A stretch of DNA of 64,000 bases, from positions 2,418,001 to 2,482,000 of the forward strand of contig NZ_CP034752.1 in NCBI RefSeq assembly GCF_004295645.1. Direction: 5' to 3'. The stretch comes from Limnobaculum zhutongyuii. GTDB taxonomy: Bacteria > Pseudomonadota > Gammaproteobacteria > Enterobacterales > Enterobacteriaceae. The stretch's first letter is position 1. The number at the start of each line of letters is the position of its first letter. The notes below the pieces were generated by a model, which was given only the letters and a program-made list of their open reading frames with translations, had not been told where the DNA came from and did no database searches. A program made the translations under genes and the position numbers. Below, piece by piece: positions 53,176 to 62,012 of this stretch.

Positions 53176-54315
53176 ATGGGCAATTTTATTCGTCCTTTAT
53201 CTGAACGCGTCTCTTATATCGCGTCGGATGACACCTGGATCGAAAGCAACGCGATCCAGCAATTAAACACCACCGCCTCACTGCCGGATATGGTTCAGGT
53301 AGTAGGTATGCCTGATCTGCATCCCGGTAGAGGTTATCCGGTTGGTGCAGCATTTTTTTCGGTCAACCGTTTTTATCCGGCTTTAGTCGGTAATGATATT
53401 GGCTGCGGCATGGGTCTATGGCAAACCGCCATACCGATCAAACGGCCGAATCTGGATAAATTAGAAAAAAGCATCTCTCGCATGGGGGATTTTGCCAGCT
53501 CAGAATGGTTACAGCAGCACCTCCCTGATGAAATGATGGGCTCTGTTTTTTCTGATTCACTTGGCTCCGTTGGTGGTGGGAATCACTTTGCAGAACTACA
53601 ACAGGTAGATCAGGTTTATCAACCTGATGCTGTCAATCAATTAGGATTGAATCCACAACAGCTTCAACTGTTAGTTCATAGCGGATCGCGAGGATTAGGT
53701 CAGGCAATTTTACGCCATCATGTTGAACGTTTTAGCCATAGCGGGCTGATAGCGGGTACTCCTGAGGCAGAAGAATACTTGAGAGAGCATCATCAGGCGC
53801 TATGCTTTGCCGAACTAAATCGTCGCCTTATTGCCCAGCGGTTGCTGGAGCAAATAAAGACGACCGGAGAATGCCTGTTAGATATTAACCATAATCTGGT
53901 TGAACCCGCACAGGTTAATGACATAGATGGTTGGCTACACCGTAAAGGTGCCAGCCCAGCCAATAAGGGAGCGGTGATTATACCTGGCTCACGTGGGGAC
54001 TATAGCTATCTGGTCATGCCAATATCATCAGATATCAGTCTTCAGTCACTGGCTCACGGTGCCGGCAGAAAATGGATGCGAACGGAATGTAAAGGCCGTT
54101 TGTCTGAGCGTTTATCTCCGGTTCAGTTAAGTCGTACTGAATTAGGAGGTAGGGTTATCTGTCAGGATCGTCAACTGATCTATGAAGAAGCGCCACAAGC
54201 TTATAAATCGATTAAGACTGTAATTGATAGCATGGTTGGAGCCGGATTAATCAAAATTTTGGCTCGCCTGAAACCCGTTTTAACCTATAAAACCAGTGGA
54301 GGGAGAAGCGAATGA
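53176..54315 (+). CDS. rtcB2: RtcB2-type RNA ligase (release-factor-H-coupled)
   Basis: A 379-residue RtcB-family RNA ligase of the branch paired with PrfH. Start MGNFIRPLSERVSYIASDDTW is chosen from the family; an in-frame ATG at 53164 would add four residues. Motifs are GMPDLHPGRGYPVGAAF, the metal Cys in NDIGCGMG, GGGNHFAELQ, HSGSRGLGQ, NHNLVE, and the guanylylated His in AHGAGRKWMRTE. RtcB joins 3'-phosphate (or 2',3'-cyclic phosphate) and 5'-OH RNA ends with GTP. RtcB2-PrfH from E. coli has been reported to repair 16S rRNA cut by colicin E3. It overlaps prfH by four bases. Confidence 0.93.
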   Translation: MGNFIRPLSERVSYIASDDTWIESNAIQQLNTTASLPDMVQVVGMPDLHPGRGYPVGAAFFSVNRFYPALVGNDIGCGMGLWQTAIPIKRPNLDKLEKSISRMGDFASSEWLQQHLPDEMMGSVFSDSLGSVGGGNHFAELQQVDQVYQPDAVNQLGLNPQQLQLLVHSGSRGLGQAILRHHVERFSHSGLIAGTPEAEEYLREHHQALCFAELNRRLIAQRLLEQIKTTGECLLDINHNLVEPAQVNDIDGWLHRKGASPANKGAVIIPGSRGDYSYLVMPISSDISLQSLAHGAGRKWMRTECKGRLSERLSPVQLSRTELGGRVICQDRQLIYEEAPQAYKSIKTVIDSMVGAGLIKILARLKPVLTYKTSGGRSE

Positions 54316-54926
54316 TACTATTGCAGATCTCTTCTGCTCAGGGGCCAGATGAATGCTGTCTGGCCGTTGGCAAGGCGTTAAAACAGTTAATAAAAGAGGC
54401 TAATGCGGCAAACGTGCTGGTTGAATGTCTGGAAACTGAACCCGCCAGACAACCCGATGGATTTCGCTCGGTACTGATTTCCCTCAGAGGTACGGCTGCA
54501 GTACAGTTAGCGGATAACTGGTGCGGTTCGATATTATGGATATGTAATAGCCCCTATCGATCTAACCATGGACGTAAGAATTGGTTTATTGGTGTTGCCC
54601 GATTTGAACAAAACAATCCAGACCTGGAAAGTGAAATTCAATTTGAGTCATTGCGTGCTTCAGGTCCTGGCGGACAACACGTTAATAAGACTGATTCAGC
54701 AATTCGGGCAACTCATCTTGCTACAGGCATCAGTGTTAAAGTTCAATCAGAAAGAAGTCAACATGCTAATAAACGACTGGCAATATTATTGATCGCACAT
54801 CGTCTGGAACAGTTGCATCAACAAGCTGGAGCTGAATTAAAAGCGGAACGCCGTATGTTCCATCATCAGATAGAACGGGGAAATCCCCTACGAACGTTTA
54901 AAGGAATGACTTTTAAATCGGTATAA
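54312..54926 (+). CDS. prfH: peptide chain release factor H
   Basis: A 204-residue class I release-factor homologue. The GGQ motif is in ASGPGGQHVNKTDSAIRATH (Gly120-Gly121-Gln122), followed by the usual helix SERSQHANKRLAIL. It lacks the stop-codon recognition domain of RF1/RF2 (no PxT or SPF). PrfH is thought to recognise damaged ribosomes and release stalled peptide so that RtcB2 can reseal the rRNA. It is strictly coupled to rtcB2 here through an ATGA overlap. Confidence 0.93.
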   Translation: MILLQISSAQGPDECCLAVGKALKQLIKEANAANVLVECLETEPARQPDGFRSVLISLRGTAAVQLADNWCGSILWICNSPYRSNHGRKNWFIGVARFEQNNPDLESEIQFESLRASGPGGQHVNKTDSAIRATHLATGISVKVQSERSQHANKRLAILLIAHRLEQLHQQAGAELKAERRMFHHQIERGNPLRTFKGMTFKSV

Positions 54927-55017
54927 TTGAAATATAAAAACCGATAAAAAATATGATGATTTAAGATAGAAGAAAGTGGAATTAATAGAACTATTAAGTC
55001 ATTAATTTCTACAATAC

Positions 55018-55045
55018 CACGCCGTAATTATATCATTACGGCGTG
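55018..55045. terminator. hairpin between prfH and the DUF5339-like lipoprotein gene
   Basis: A perfect 11-bp stem CACGCCGTAAT/ATTACGGCGTG (55018-55028/55035-55045) has a 6-base loop. It lies between two convergent genes, 13 bases from the minus-strand stop. U tracts are weak on both sides. Confidence 0.65.
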
Positions 55046-55058
55046 AGTATTAATTAGA

Positions 55059-55373
55059 TTAACAACCTAATTGAGACAGAGTAGGTTTGAAAGCATCCAT
55101 TGCAGCTTTACAGCTGTTTTTCAGAGCTTCTTTGTCACTCATTTGTTTCCAGGATTCAGTTGCAGCATCCATCTGAGTTTTAAACTGATCGGCCATAGCC
55201 TTGTTGTCTTTACCCAGTTTGTTTACACAAGTAGTAATGGTATTAACATACTCATTACACTCAGCTGGTAAACCATTATCCGCAGCCTTAGCAGGCTCTT
55301 TTTCACCACAACCACTTAAAGCCAGTAAAGAAAAAGCAACAACAGAAGAAAGAAGAACGCGGGAAGGTTTCAT
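55059..55373 (-). CDS. small Cys-containing lipoprotein (DUF5339-like)
   Basis: A 104-residue protein with a signal peptide and lipobox LSGC (acylated Cys22, followed by GEKEPAKAADNG). The mature part is mostly helical with four Cys (PAECNEYVNTITTC, NSCKAAMDAF, LGC), probably two disulfides. It looks like the DUF5339 family found across enterics. The function is unknown. It is predicted periplasmic, outer- or inner-membrane anchored; residue +2 is Gly, not Asp, which favours the outer membrane. Confidence 0.75.
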   Translation of the reverse strand: MKPSRVLLSSVVAFSLLALSGCGEKEPAKAADNGLPAECNEYVNTITTCVNKLGKDNKAMADQFKTQMDAATESWKQMSDKEALKNSCKAAMDAFKPTLSQLGC

Positions 55374-55615
55374 TTATTCATTTCCTTGAAATTTAATTAT
55401 AAAAATAACAACAACTTGGAACAACATCGTGATTGTTCAGCCCAAATTGTACCACCAAAAAATATCTATGAGTAGTTTTTAACTACGTGACAAAAAAGAA
55501 AATGCAACACACTGATATTCTATTTTTGTTTTTTTAATATAGCTTAATAAAACAAAATGTTACTTCGTTTTTAAAAGTAAAAACTAAACACTATCGATAA
55601 GCCATTTAAGTAATT

Positions 55616-56335
55616 TTATCTCGCATTTTCACATAATTTCGAGACATATGGATTGTCATTACCCTGCACCTTTAATATGCGTTGATTCCTTTTGCATTCC
55701 CACTCCGTCACGGGATAAAACATATTCCAAACCTCAAACAATTCTGTTTGTTGCTTTGACAAACGGAAGTGATAACGATCGCGCATATAAAAATAGGTTC
55801 GGGCAATCATACCTCGCGCTCTTTCCGGTGGTTCCACAGTTTTGTTCTTAAAATCAACCTTCATTTGGCATTGACCATATTGGGTGGCAGGACCATTCCA
55901 CTGACCAAACTGAAAATTAGAGCGATCGTAGTTAATTTCACCAATGGCAGGCTGTAAATTATGCAGATCGGTTTCCATTACGTTATATATCGGATCTTGT
56001 GTGCAATTTTTTCTACCACCATTTTGCCAGCATTGACGCTGATGACCAAACTGCCAGGCAGGCACTACATGCTCCCACTCTATACGACCAGCCCGTTCAA
56101 CATTTTTTCTAATTTGATATCCACATTCTTCCAGATCGGGGATGCCTTTACGGCCGAACCACTGAATGGAGCAGCCACAATAAAAACTCTGACTGGTATC
56201 ACGGTGGATATTTATAGCCAGTTGCTTTGCCTTACTAAAACTAATAGGCTTTTCTGCCTCTGATTTTGCTGCCAATCCATATAATGGAATAAGAAGCAGA
56301 CTAAGGATACTCACCCACCATCTATACCCGATCAT
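55616..56335 (-). CDS. endA: endonuclease I (periplasmic DNase)
   Basis: EndA/Vvn-family beta-beta-alpha-Me nuclease. It has 239 residues with signal peptide MIGYRWWVSILSLLLIPLYGLA. The catalytic His and Mg site is in RIEWEHVVPAWQFG and DLHNLQPAIGEINYDRSNFQFG. Paired Cys residues (YCGCSIQW, ECGYQI, QCWQNGGRKNC) form the disulfides typical of the family. RARGMIARTYFYMRDRY is a conserved helix. It cuts double-stranded DNA non-specifically in the periplasm. Confidence 0.95.
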   Translation of the reverse strand: MIGYRWWVSILSLLLIPLYGLAAKSEAEKPISFSKAKQLAINIHRDTSQSFYCGCSIQWFGRKGIPDLEECGYQIRKNVERAGRIEWEHVVPAWQFGHQRQCWQNGGRKNCTQDPIYNVMETDLHNLQPAIGEINYDRSNFQFGQWNGPATQYGQCQMKVDFKNKTVEPPERARGMIARTYFYMRDRYHFRLSKQQTELFEVWNMFYPVTEWECKRNQRILKVQGNDNPYVSKLCENAR

Positions 56336-56708
56336 ATCGTTCTGTATCTGGCCTCATTGAAATCAAGCCCGCAGGTTATCGGATCCTTGATGAGGAAACA
56401 AACAGAAATGATGTCTATAAAAAGCATGTCAGAGAAAATAAAACATGATTATTTTAATCACCACAATATATTAGTTAACTAATAATTAACCTTTATAACA
56501 ATATATCTATAATCAGATAAACTAAAAAAACACAATCAAATTTATTTTAAATAATATATAAACATATTAAAGATAACTAAAACATAAGACAAAACACAAA
56601 CTGAAACAGTTATCTTAATTTAGTGTACTAAAGAACACCTATTTTAATATAATAAATATGGTATAAATTATTTAAGAAATTATTAGCTAAACCTATTGAG
56701 GGGCGATT
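56336..56708. other. AT-rich intergenic region with a 16-bp palindrome
   Basis: A 373-base region between the divergent endA and zinc-ribbon genes, with no gene that I can support. TATTAGTTAACTAATA at 56469-56484 is a perfect 16-bp palindrome and could be an operator. The remainder is strongly A/T rich. Confidence 0.5.
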
Positions 56709-56918
56709 ATGTGTCCTGACTTTAAATTTCAATGCTCAAGGTGTGGCAACACATCATTTCGATCCGACCAACGGGTGGAATCTTTTGATGATATTTATGG
56801 TTCAATATGTTCTGAATGCTATAAGCCTGTAGGTATTCATGATATTACTGAACATAAAATAAGACGTATTCAATTGATTATACAAAGGAAAGTAATCCCG
56901 AATGTTCCAACGACTTAG
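56709..56918 (+). CDS. small zinc-ribbon protein, unknown function
   Basis: A 69-residue protein with GAGGGG before ATG. Two CxxC knuckles (FQCSRCGNTSF and SICSECYKPVG) about 25 residues apart suggest a rubredoxin-like zinc ribbon. The C-terminus is basic (HKIRRIQLIIQRKV). I do not recognise the family. It is alone between endA and the lipoprotein genes. Probably cytoplasmic; nucleic-acid or protein binding is only a guess. Confidence 0.6.
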   Translation: MCPDFKFQCSRCGNTSFRSDQRVESFDDIYGSICSECYKPVGIHDITEHKIRRIQLIIQRKVIPNVPTT

Positions 56919-57128
56919 TGATAATAAATATCAATTAGCTCTATTACCTTATACTTCCCCAACCTCAATTGGTTTCTTACCTATTGATTTCTATATTTCA
57001 AAAAGATAACTATCTAATTATTTTTATGATCGAAATAGAGAAATATAAAACATATCACCGCAATTTCACCATTCGAGTAAAATTATTTATCAATCTCATA
57101 ACAATATTTTGTGGAAGAGAATAAAAGT

Positions 57129-57154
57129 GTGCTAAAAATAATCTTTTTTAGCAC
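57129..57154. terminator. terminator downstream of the YceK-like gene
   Basis: A 10-bp stem GTGCTAAAAA/TTTTTAGCAC (57129-57138/57145-57154) has U/A-rich arms, 36 bases after the minus-strand stop. Confidence 0.7.
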
Positions 57155-57190
57155 CAGAAATACTTAGTAACCTGATCATTTTACAAGCAA

Positions 57191-57424
57191 TTAATGAGTG
57201 GATTCTATCCGAATAATATCAGCTGGTAGCATCACAGTGTCGAAGATAAAAGAAAAAGGAACATCAAGATAGTAAGCCCGATAACCTCTGTCGGCCTGGT
57301 GTACTGAATATTTCACACCGGAGTAATATTCATCATGATACCCCCCTTCAAATCGACTGGCGAAGCTGCCACAACCACCGAGAAATGAAGAGAGAATCGC
57401 TAATATAATCATTTTTTTAATCAT
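57191..57424 (-). CDS. YceK/YidQ family lipoprotein
   Basis: A 77-residue lipoprotein of the DUF1375 family. It has a signal peptide with lipobox LGGC (Cys18), then FASRFEGGYHDEYYSGVKYSV and the family ending LDVPFSFIFDTVMLPADI. E. coli has two such proteins, YceK and YidQ, of unknown function. Confidence 0.88.
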   Translation of the reverse strand: MIKKMIILAILSSFLGGCGSFASRFEGGYHDEYYSGVKYSVHQADRGYRAYYLDVPFSFIFDTVMLPADIIRIESTH

Positions 57425-57478
57425 CTACCCCTCTCCTTTATTAGCCAGATAGTTACAACTGCAGCTCATCAATACCGA

Positions 57479-57859
57479 TTAATTGCAGTCAACCAATTCA
57501 CCCGTGACTTCCAGTACGCAGAGATTACGCTTGTTTTGAATACGGTAACACCCACTGTCATCACACCAGCGATCGCTGGCATAGGTAGACTCATCAACCT
57601 GATAACGATCAGATGAACGTTCTCTGCCAGAAGAATACATACGACGATCGGAGCCGGAAACAACTGAGTTAGGCCTTACGGATTGAGGACGAATAACATA
57701 GTCATTACCATGGCAATCACTAAGAGATGCTGTTCGATTACCAGAGGCATCAGTATATTTATCAACACAAACCTGATAACTTTCGGCCTGAGCGATTGGC
57801 AAATTAAAGGTTACAACCACAGCGGTAATGGCTAACAATGCCTGCAAACTATATTTCAT
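57479..57859 (-). CDS. secreted Cys-rich protein, unknown function
   Basis: A 126-residue protein with a clear signal peptide (MKYSLQALLAITAVVVTFNLPIAQA). The mature part starts ESYQVCVDKYTDASGNRTASLSDCHGNDYVIRP and ends with RWCDDSGCYRIQNKRNLCVLEVTGELVDC; six Cys suggest three disulfides. The middle is Ser/Arg-rich (GRERSSDRYQ). No family is recognised. It is transcribed in the same direction as the YceK-like gene, 54 bases upstream of it, so the two may be co-transcribed. Confidence 0.7.
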   Translation of the reverse strand: MKYSLQALLAITAVVVTFNLPIAQAESYQVCVDKYTDASGNRTASLSDCHGNDYVIRPQSVRPNSVVSGSDRRMYSSGRERSSDRYQVDESTYASDRWCDDSGCYRIQNKRNLCVLEVTGELVDCN

Positions 57860-58001
57860 TCTAATGATTTCCTTTCGCTTACTGATTATCGGGTATCAAA
57901 ATCGATCATATTTTGGATAACCTCCCGTTATCCAACACATTAATCTTTGATATCAGCTAATCTTTCTTATCTCAAGCAGACTTTCAATTTATTAACAAAA
58001 A

Positions 58002-58037
58002 AATGTCAATTCCCATGTTTAAACGAGAACTGACATT
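58002..58037 (-). terminator. leuE terminator
   Basis: An 11-bp stem with one mismatch (58002-58012/58027-58037) is followed by seven T on the minus strand, 23 bases after the leuE stop. Confidence 0.85.
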
Positions 58038-58060
58038 AAGCATGTATACACCATTTAGAA

Positions 58061-58705
58061 TTACGAGCTTGCTAATGCTAGTTTAAGTCCGAATGCCAGA
58101 AATAATGTACCGATACATCCGTTGGATAGTTTAGCCAGTCCATAACGCTGGCGAAACATAGAAGCCAGTGTAGCCCCACCAAAAATCAAGACTGAAAGAT
58201 ACAACATACTAAACGCTTCTAATATGCTACCCAAAATAAAGAAAGGAACCGCCGTATTGGGATAGTCAGGACTAACAAACTGAACAAAGAATGAAACATA
58301 AAAAATAATCGTTTTAGGGTTAGTTAAACTTAATAGCAGCGCTTTTCTAAAAGTATGCTCTTTGGTCGCTTTTGGTGTTTCAGCTACCGTATGCCCTTCT
58401 CTTTTTATTAAGGTTGTATAGAGAATGCGCCCACCCAAATAGAGTAAATAGGCCGCCCCGGCATATTTAACAATGCTAAAAAATAGTGGTGATGTACGGA
58501 CCAATGAGGCTACGCCAATAAATGCCAGAAAAATCAATGTGGCATCTCCCAGAAAAACGCCAAAAGAAGCTTTATATCCTTCTTTTATTCCATGTTTAGC
58601 GCTACTGGTCAGTACAAAAATAGAATTAGGTCCGGGTATTAATGTAATGAAAATAACACCGACAACATAAGTCCAGATATTTATTACACCAAAATTTTCA
58701 AGCAT
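58061..58705 (-). CDS. leuE: leucine efflux protein LeuE
   Basis: A 214-residue LysE/RhtB-family exporter, close to E. coli LeuE (YeaS). It has six hydrophobic helices and the family motif FITLIPGPNSIFVLTSS (residues 19-35). GVFLGDATLIFLAFIGVASLV, LYLGGRILYTTL and SLTNPKTIIFYVSFFVQFV match the LeuE branch. It probably exports leucine and analogues. It is monocistronic with its own terminator. Confidence 0.88.
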   Translation of the reverse strand: MLENFGVINIWTYVVGVIFITLIPGPNSIFVLTSSAKHGIKEGYKASFGVFLGDATLIFLAFIGVASLVRTSPLFFSIVKYAGAAYLLYLGGRILYTTLIKREGHTVAETPKATKEHTFRKALLLSLTNPKTIIFYVSFFVQFVSPDYPNTAVPFFILGSILEAFSMLYLSVLIFGGATLASMFRQRYGLAKLSNGCIGTLFLAFGLKLALASS

Positions 58706-59113
58706 TTTCGTATCCGCTCCGCCAAACAGAAAACTTGCCCGGACAAACCCTTAGCCCCACATCTATCCGGATAATCATAATCAAGATACCTTGAACGAGA
58801 AATATACAGACAAATAAACCAAAATCAAATCACATTAAAAGATTTTAAAACCAAATAAAACCCAACAAACCAGCAAATAAGATATGAAAACAAAATAAAT
58901 ACAAGAACAAAAAACCAAATTAAAATCAATTTCAGATAAAAACGAAGAATTACTCATATTAAAAAATAAATAATGATTATTTGGGGAGTTATGGAAAGTT
59001 TTATGAACTATTTGGTTTACAATCAATGAGAATTGTTATCAATTCTATACAGACAAAATGAACAATGTTAACATTTTGATCCATCATTTGGTTTCTTGCC
59101 TTTGAGGTTAGCT
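58706..59113 (+). promoter_or_regulatory. copC upstream region with Fur box
   Basis: A 408-base AT-rich gap. TGAGAATTGTTATCA at 59027-59041 matches the 7-1-7 Fur motif TGATAAT-N-ATTATCA at 12 of 14 positions, about 75 bases before the copC start. No CueR or CusR site was obvious. A minus-strand frame in 58835-59026 is low-complexity and not called. Confidence 0.6.
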
Positions 59114-59494
59114 ATGTTTCTCCGTTTGCCCCATTTATTAACTTTCCTGTTAGTTATCCTATTCAGTTTAACTTCACCCTCGGTACTGGCCCATGCCCAT
59201 CTGAAACAACAGATGCCCGCAGCAGAAAGCTCCCTGACAACTTCACCAAAAGAGATATCATTAACGTATTCGGAAAATATCGAGGTAAAATTCAGCAAAA
59301 TAGAGTTACTCGATTCGAATAATAAAGTCATACCTATTGATAATTTACTTCTGGATGCGACTAATAGCGCTCGTCTGATAGCTCCTCTAAAAACATCATT
59401 GTCAGCTGGTCAATATACTGTTAACTGGCATGTCGTCTCTGTTGATGGCCATAAAACTAAAGGCAAGTTCCAGTTTATGGTAAAGCCTGATTAA
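59114..59494 (+). CDS. yobA: copper-binding protein CopC (YobA)
   Basis: A 126-residue periplasmic protein of the CopC family. ATG 59114 is chosen because GAGG lies seven bases upstream; the in-frame TTG 59096 has none. Signal cleavage after SVLA would give a mature N-terminus HAHLKQQMPAAESSL, so His1 can form the Cu(II) brace with the conserved VDGHKTKG His. SPKEISLTYSENIEVKFSKIEL is the family core. It overlaps copD by one base. Confidence 0.92.
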   Translation: MFLRLPHLLTFLLVILFSLTSPSVLAHAHLKQQMPAAESSLTTSPKEISLTYSENIEVKFSKIELLDSNNKVIPIDNLLLDATNSARLIAPLKTSLSAGQYTVNWHVVSVDGHKTKGKFQFMVKPD

Positions 59495-60375
59495 TGAGTC
59501 TGGACAATTTCTATATATTTTTCAGATTATTGCATTTTTCCGCGGTGATATTATTGTTTGGTATCACCGTGTTTATCCGTTGTCTGAGTCATGGCAATTT
59601 TCGTCTCACACTTCAGTACAATTTACGCAGATTATTAACTTATAGCCTGTTAATAGCATTGTTGACTTCAGTTGGACTACTCGCCATACAAAGTGGATTA
59701 ATGGGAGATGGTTGGCCGGATACCATTAAAGGAAGCGTTATTGCTGATGTGCTCTCAACTACATTTGGTCAGGCCTGGCGCTGGCAGATTATATTTACAT
59801 TAACTGCATCTGTCTGCCTGCTCCTTCCCATCCACTGGCGTTTGAATCTAATTACCCTATTGGCCTTCTTATTATTAATCTCACTGGGATTTGTCGGTCA
59901 TGTTACGCTACATAGCGGCGCTATCGGTTGGTTACATCGGGTAAATCATGCATTGCATTTAATATGTGGAGGATACTGGTTAGGCGCGCTTATTCCTTTA
60001 TTAATTTGTCTACGTTATTTATCCGTTGAGCAGTATCGTTCGGATGCCATAGGCACATTTATTCGATTTTCTCAGGTGGGTCATCTGGCTGTCATTCTGG
60101 TGATTTTAACCGGCATCATCAATACTGCACTGATCCTGCAACGCTGGCCAGTTGACTGGTCATCTGCTTATCAACAATTACTCGCAATCAAAGTCTTTAT
60201 GGTCATGGCGATGGTTATGATTGCCCTGTATAACCGTTATAAACTGGTGCCCAAAATGAATCAGCAAAGTAACAATGCAATGAGATATTTCGTATTTTGC
60301 ACCTTACTGGAGATCCTACTGGGCATCATTGTACTCTCGCTGGTTAGCGTATTTGCCACCCTTCCTCCAGCCTGA
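59494..60375 (+). CDS. yebZ: copper resistance membrane protein CopD (YebZ)
   Basis: A 293-residue inner-membrane protein with about eight hydrophobic helices, matching YebZ/CopD. Conserved His residues lie in RLLHFSAVILLFG, HVTLHSGAIGWLHRVNHALHLICGGYWLGALIPL and SQVGHLAVILVILTGIINT. It is thought to move copper across the membrane with CopC. E. coli yobA-yebZ is followed by yebY (DUF2511), which is absent here. Confidence 0.92.
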   Translation: MSLDNFYIFFRLLHFSAVILLFGITVFIRCLSHGNFRLTLQYNLRRLLTYSLLIALLTSVGLLAIQSGLMGDGWPDTIKGSVIADVLSTTFGQAWRWQIIFTLTASVCLLLPIHWRLNLITLLAFLLLISLGFVGHVTLHSGAIGWLHRVNHALHLICGGYWLGALIPLLICLRYLSVEQYRSDAIGTFIRFSQVGHLAVILVILTGIINTALILQRWPVDWSSAYQQLLAIKVFMVMAMVMIALYNRYKLVPKMNQQSNNAMRYFVFCTLLEILLGIIVLSLVSVFATLPPA

Positions 60376-60459
60376 AACTTTATATACCCAAATTTCACAA
60401 CACTATCCTACTCACATTCCAATATGAAAATCAGAATTGATGATAACTATTTATCTCTA

Positions 60460-60648
60460 TCAGTTAATTTTATGAAAACCATAGTGATAAACCACATAAG
60501 CCACTGACAGAGAAAAACTGATAACTACCAGAGATAAAAAAATCGGAAAAAATCGCACATTTTTACCAGCCAACCGGGAGCAAAAACGTATTAACAACGC
60601 CAATCCGGCAGGAAAGATAATAAAAATTAATAGGGGCAAACCGGCCAT
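60460..60648 (-). CDS. small membrane protein, unknown function
   Basis: A 62-residue protein with two hydrophobic segments (LPLLIFIIFPAGLALLIRFC and FFPIFLSLVVISFSLSVAYVVYHY) separated by RLAGKNVRF. The ribosome site AGG is modest. It lies 57 bases downstream of the DUF805 gene on the same strand. No family is recognised. Confidence 0.5.
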   Translation of the reverse strand: MAGLPLLIFIIFPAGLALLIRFCSRLAGKNVRFFPIFLSLVVISFSLSVAYVVYHYGFHKIN

Positions 60649-60705
60649 CTGGAATACCTGTAATAAAAGGATAACTTTAAGCTACCCTTTTATTATAGTG
60701 TAAAA

Positions 60706-61080
60706 TTAATGAGTTGCAGCCCTGGGATCCGGGCCATATTGATTACTTCCATCTGTTGGTCTCAGCATCAGCGAGGCAACAATGAATACGCCGGCAAGAA
60801 TCACATAGCCAAAACACCACCATCCGCTCTGACCACAGTCATGTAAACGACGCACGTTATACGACAAGGTGGTTAATATTGTTATCATCATTAGCACACT
60901 GGCAACTGTTTCAGTAATTATTCCACTGTTACCAAACAGAATACTGGTTACGCTGGCAGCAGCAAAAAAGAAGACTAACTGTAGCAACAGAAACCTGGCA
61001 AAATCCCGTCGTCTCGCTCTACCTTTATAGTCAAAAATTTGCCGATATCCATTTAACCAGGCATTGAATATATCTGACAC
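60706..61080 (-). CDS. DUF805 membrane protein
   Basis: A 124-residue DUF805 (YhaH/YhaI-like) protein. The N-terminal DYKGRARRRDFARFLL is followed by three membrane helices. The diagnostic loop is YNVRRLHDCGQSGWWCFGYV, and the end NQYGPDPRA is the typical family C-terminus. The function is unknown. Confidence 0.9.
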   Translation of the reverse strand: MSDIFNAWLNGYRQIFDYKGRARRRDFARFLLLQLVFFFAAASVTSILFGNSGIITETVASVLMMITILTTLSYNVRRLHDCGQSGWWCFGYVILAGVFIVASLMLRPTDGSNQYGPDPRAATH

Positions 61081-61256
61081 ATTATCACCCTTGAGTTAAT
61101 TAGCGCTTTTTTGCATATTTTCGTAACCAATGAATCAATATACGTCAGGTTAACAGGAAATGAATATGGCCATTTCGTAAATCACATCCATCATCAATCT
61201 AAAAAAGGTTTATTCAAATCACTACCATTACTCACTCAGCTAATGGAAAAACAATC

Positions 61257-61910
61257 TTAGTTAACCTTTCTAAAAGTAAGGTTAATACGACAATCCCCCG
61301 TATCCGAGTGATAGCCTGCTTTTACCGGTAAAATTCCATGGTAAGCCAAACGTGAACTGCCTCCCCAAACCACCACATCCCCCTGCGTCAGTAAACACCT
61401 TTGCACACTGTCGCTGCGAGAAAATCCACCAAATTGAAATATGGCCGGTAAACCGAATGACATTGAAACAATCGGATAGTCAAAATTCTTTTCATCTTTA
61501 TCCTGATGTAACGACATCTTCGCACCAATGGCATAACGATTAATCAAACAAACGTTTGGCTGAAAATCTGGAAAACCACCCTGTACCGCCGCTTCTACAG
61601 CCAATTGGTAAAGTAATGGTGCTATAGGCGGCCATGATTTACCGGTGAGAGGATCTTCTGCGCTATAACGGTATCCCTGATGATCCGTTACCCACCCATA
61701 ATCTCCGCAGTTAGTCATTGCTACAGACATAGCATAACCACCTGGCGTGGTCATATGGCGGAATGGTGAGTATTCAACAACTATCGCTACCTCAGCAAGT
61801 ATCGCTTTCGCCTGAGGAAGAACAAAATGACGTAAAATCACCGCCCCTGGTGCAAATTCTTCCCGAACTACATCTGGCGGTTCAAGATGTTCAAACAGAT
61901 CAAATGTCAT
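61257..61910 (-). CDS. alkB: DNA oxidative demethylase AlkB
   Basis: A Fe(II)/2-oxoglutarate dioxygenase that removes 1-methyladenine and 3-methylcytosine from DNA and RNA. It has 217 residues. Iron ligands are His135 and Asp137 in MSLHQDKDE and His191 in LAYHGILP. 2-oxoglutarate Arg residues are 208 and 214 in RINLTFRK. YSAEDPLTGKSWPPIAPLL matches E. coli AlkB. It is not linked to ada here. No Ada box was searched in detail. Confidence 0.95.
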   Translation of the reverse strand: MTFDLFEHLEPPDVVREEFAPGAVILRHFVLPQAKAILAEVAIVVEYSPFRHMTTPGGYAMSVAMTNCGDYGWVTDHQGYRYSAEDPLTGKSWPPIAPLLYQLAVEAAVQGGFPDFQPNVCLINRYAIGAKMSLHQDKDEKNFDYPIVSMSFGLPAIFQFGGFSRSDSVQRCLLTQGDVVVWGGSSRLAYHGILPVKAGYHSDTGDCRINLTFRKVN

Positions 61911-62012
61911 CGTTATGGTTACTCAAAGCAGGAAGGTCCGACGATATTTTATAATATCGCCGGAAACATGACTGTACAGAATAGTAAAACTGAAAATATT
62001 AATTAGAAATGT

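Noticed and set aside
53081..53266. A 61-codon frame from TTG 53081 over the start of rtcB2
   Set aside because: It overlaps the conserved rtcB2 N-terminus in another frame and shows no family features.
58835..59026. A 63-codon minus-strand frame upstream of copC
   Set aside because: It is low-complexity (Phe/Ser/Asn-rich from A/T-rich DNA), has no ribosome site and lies over the copC control region.
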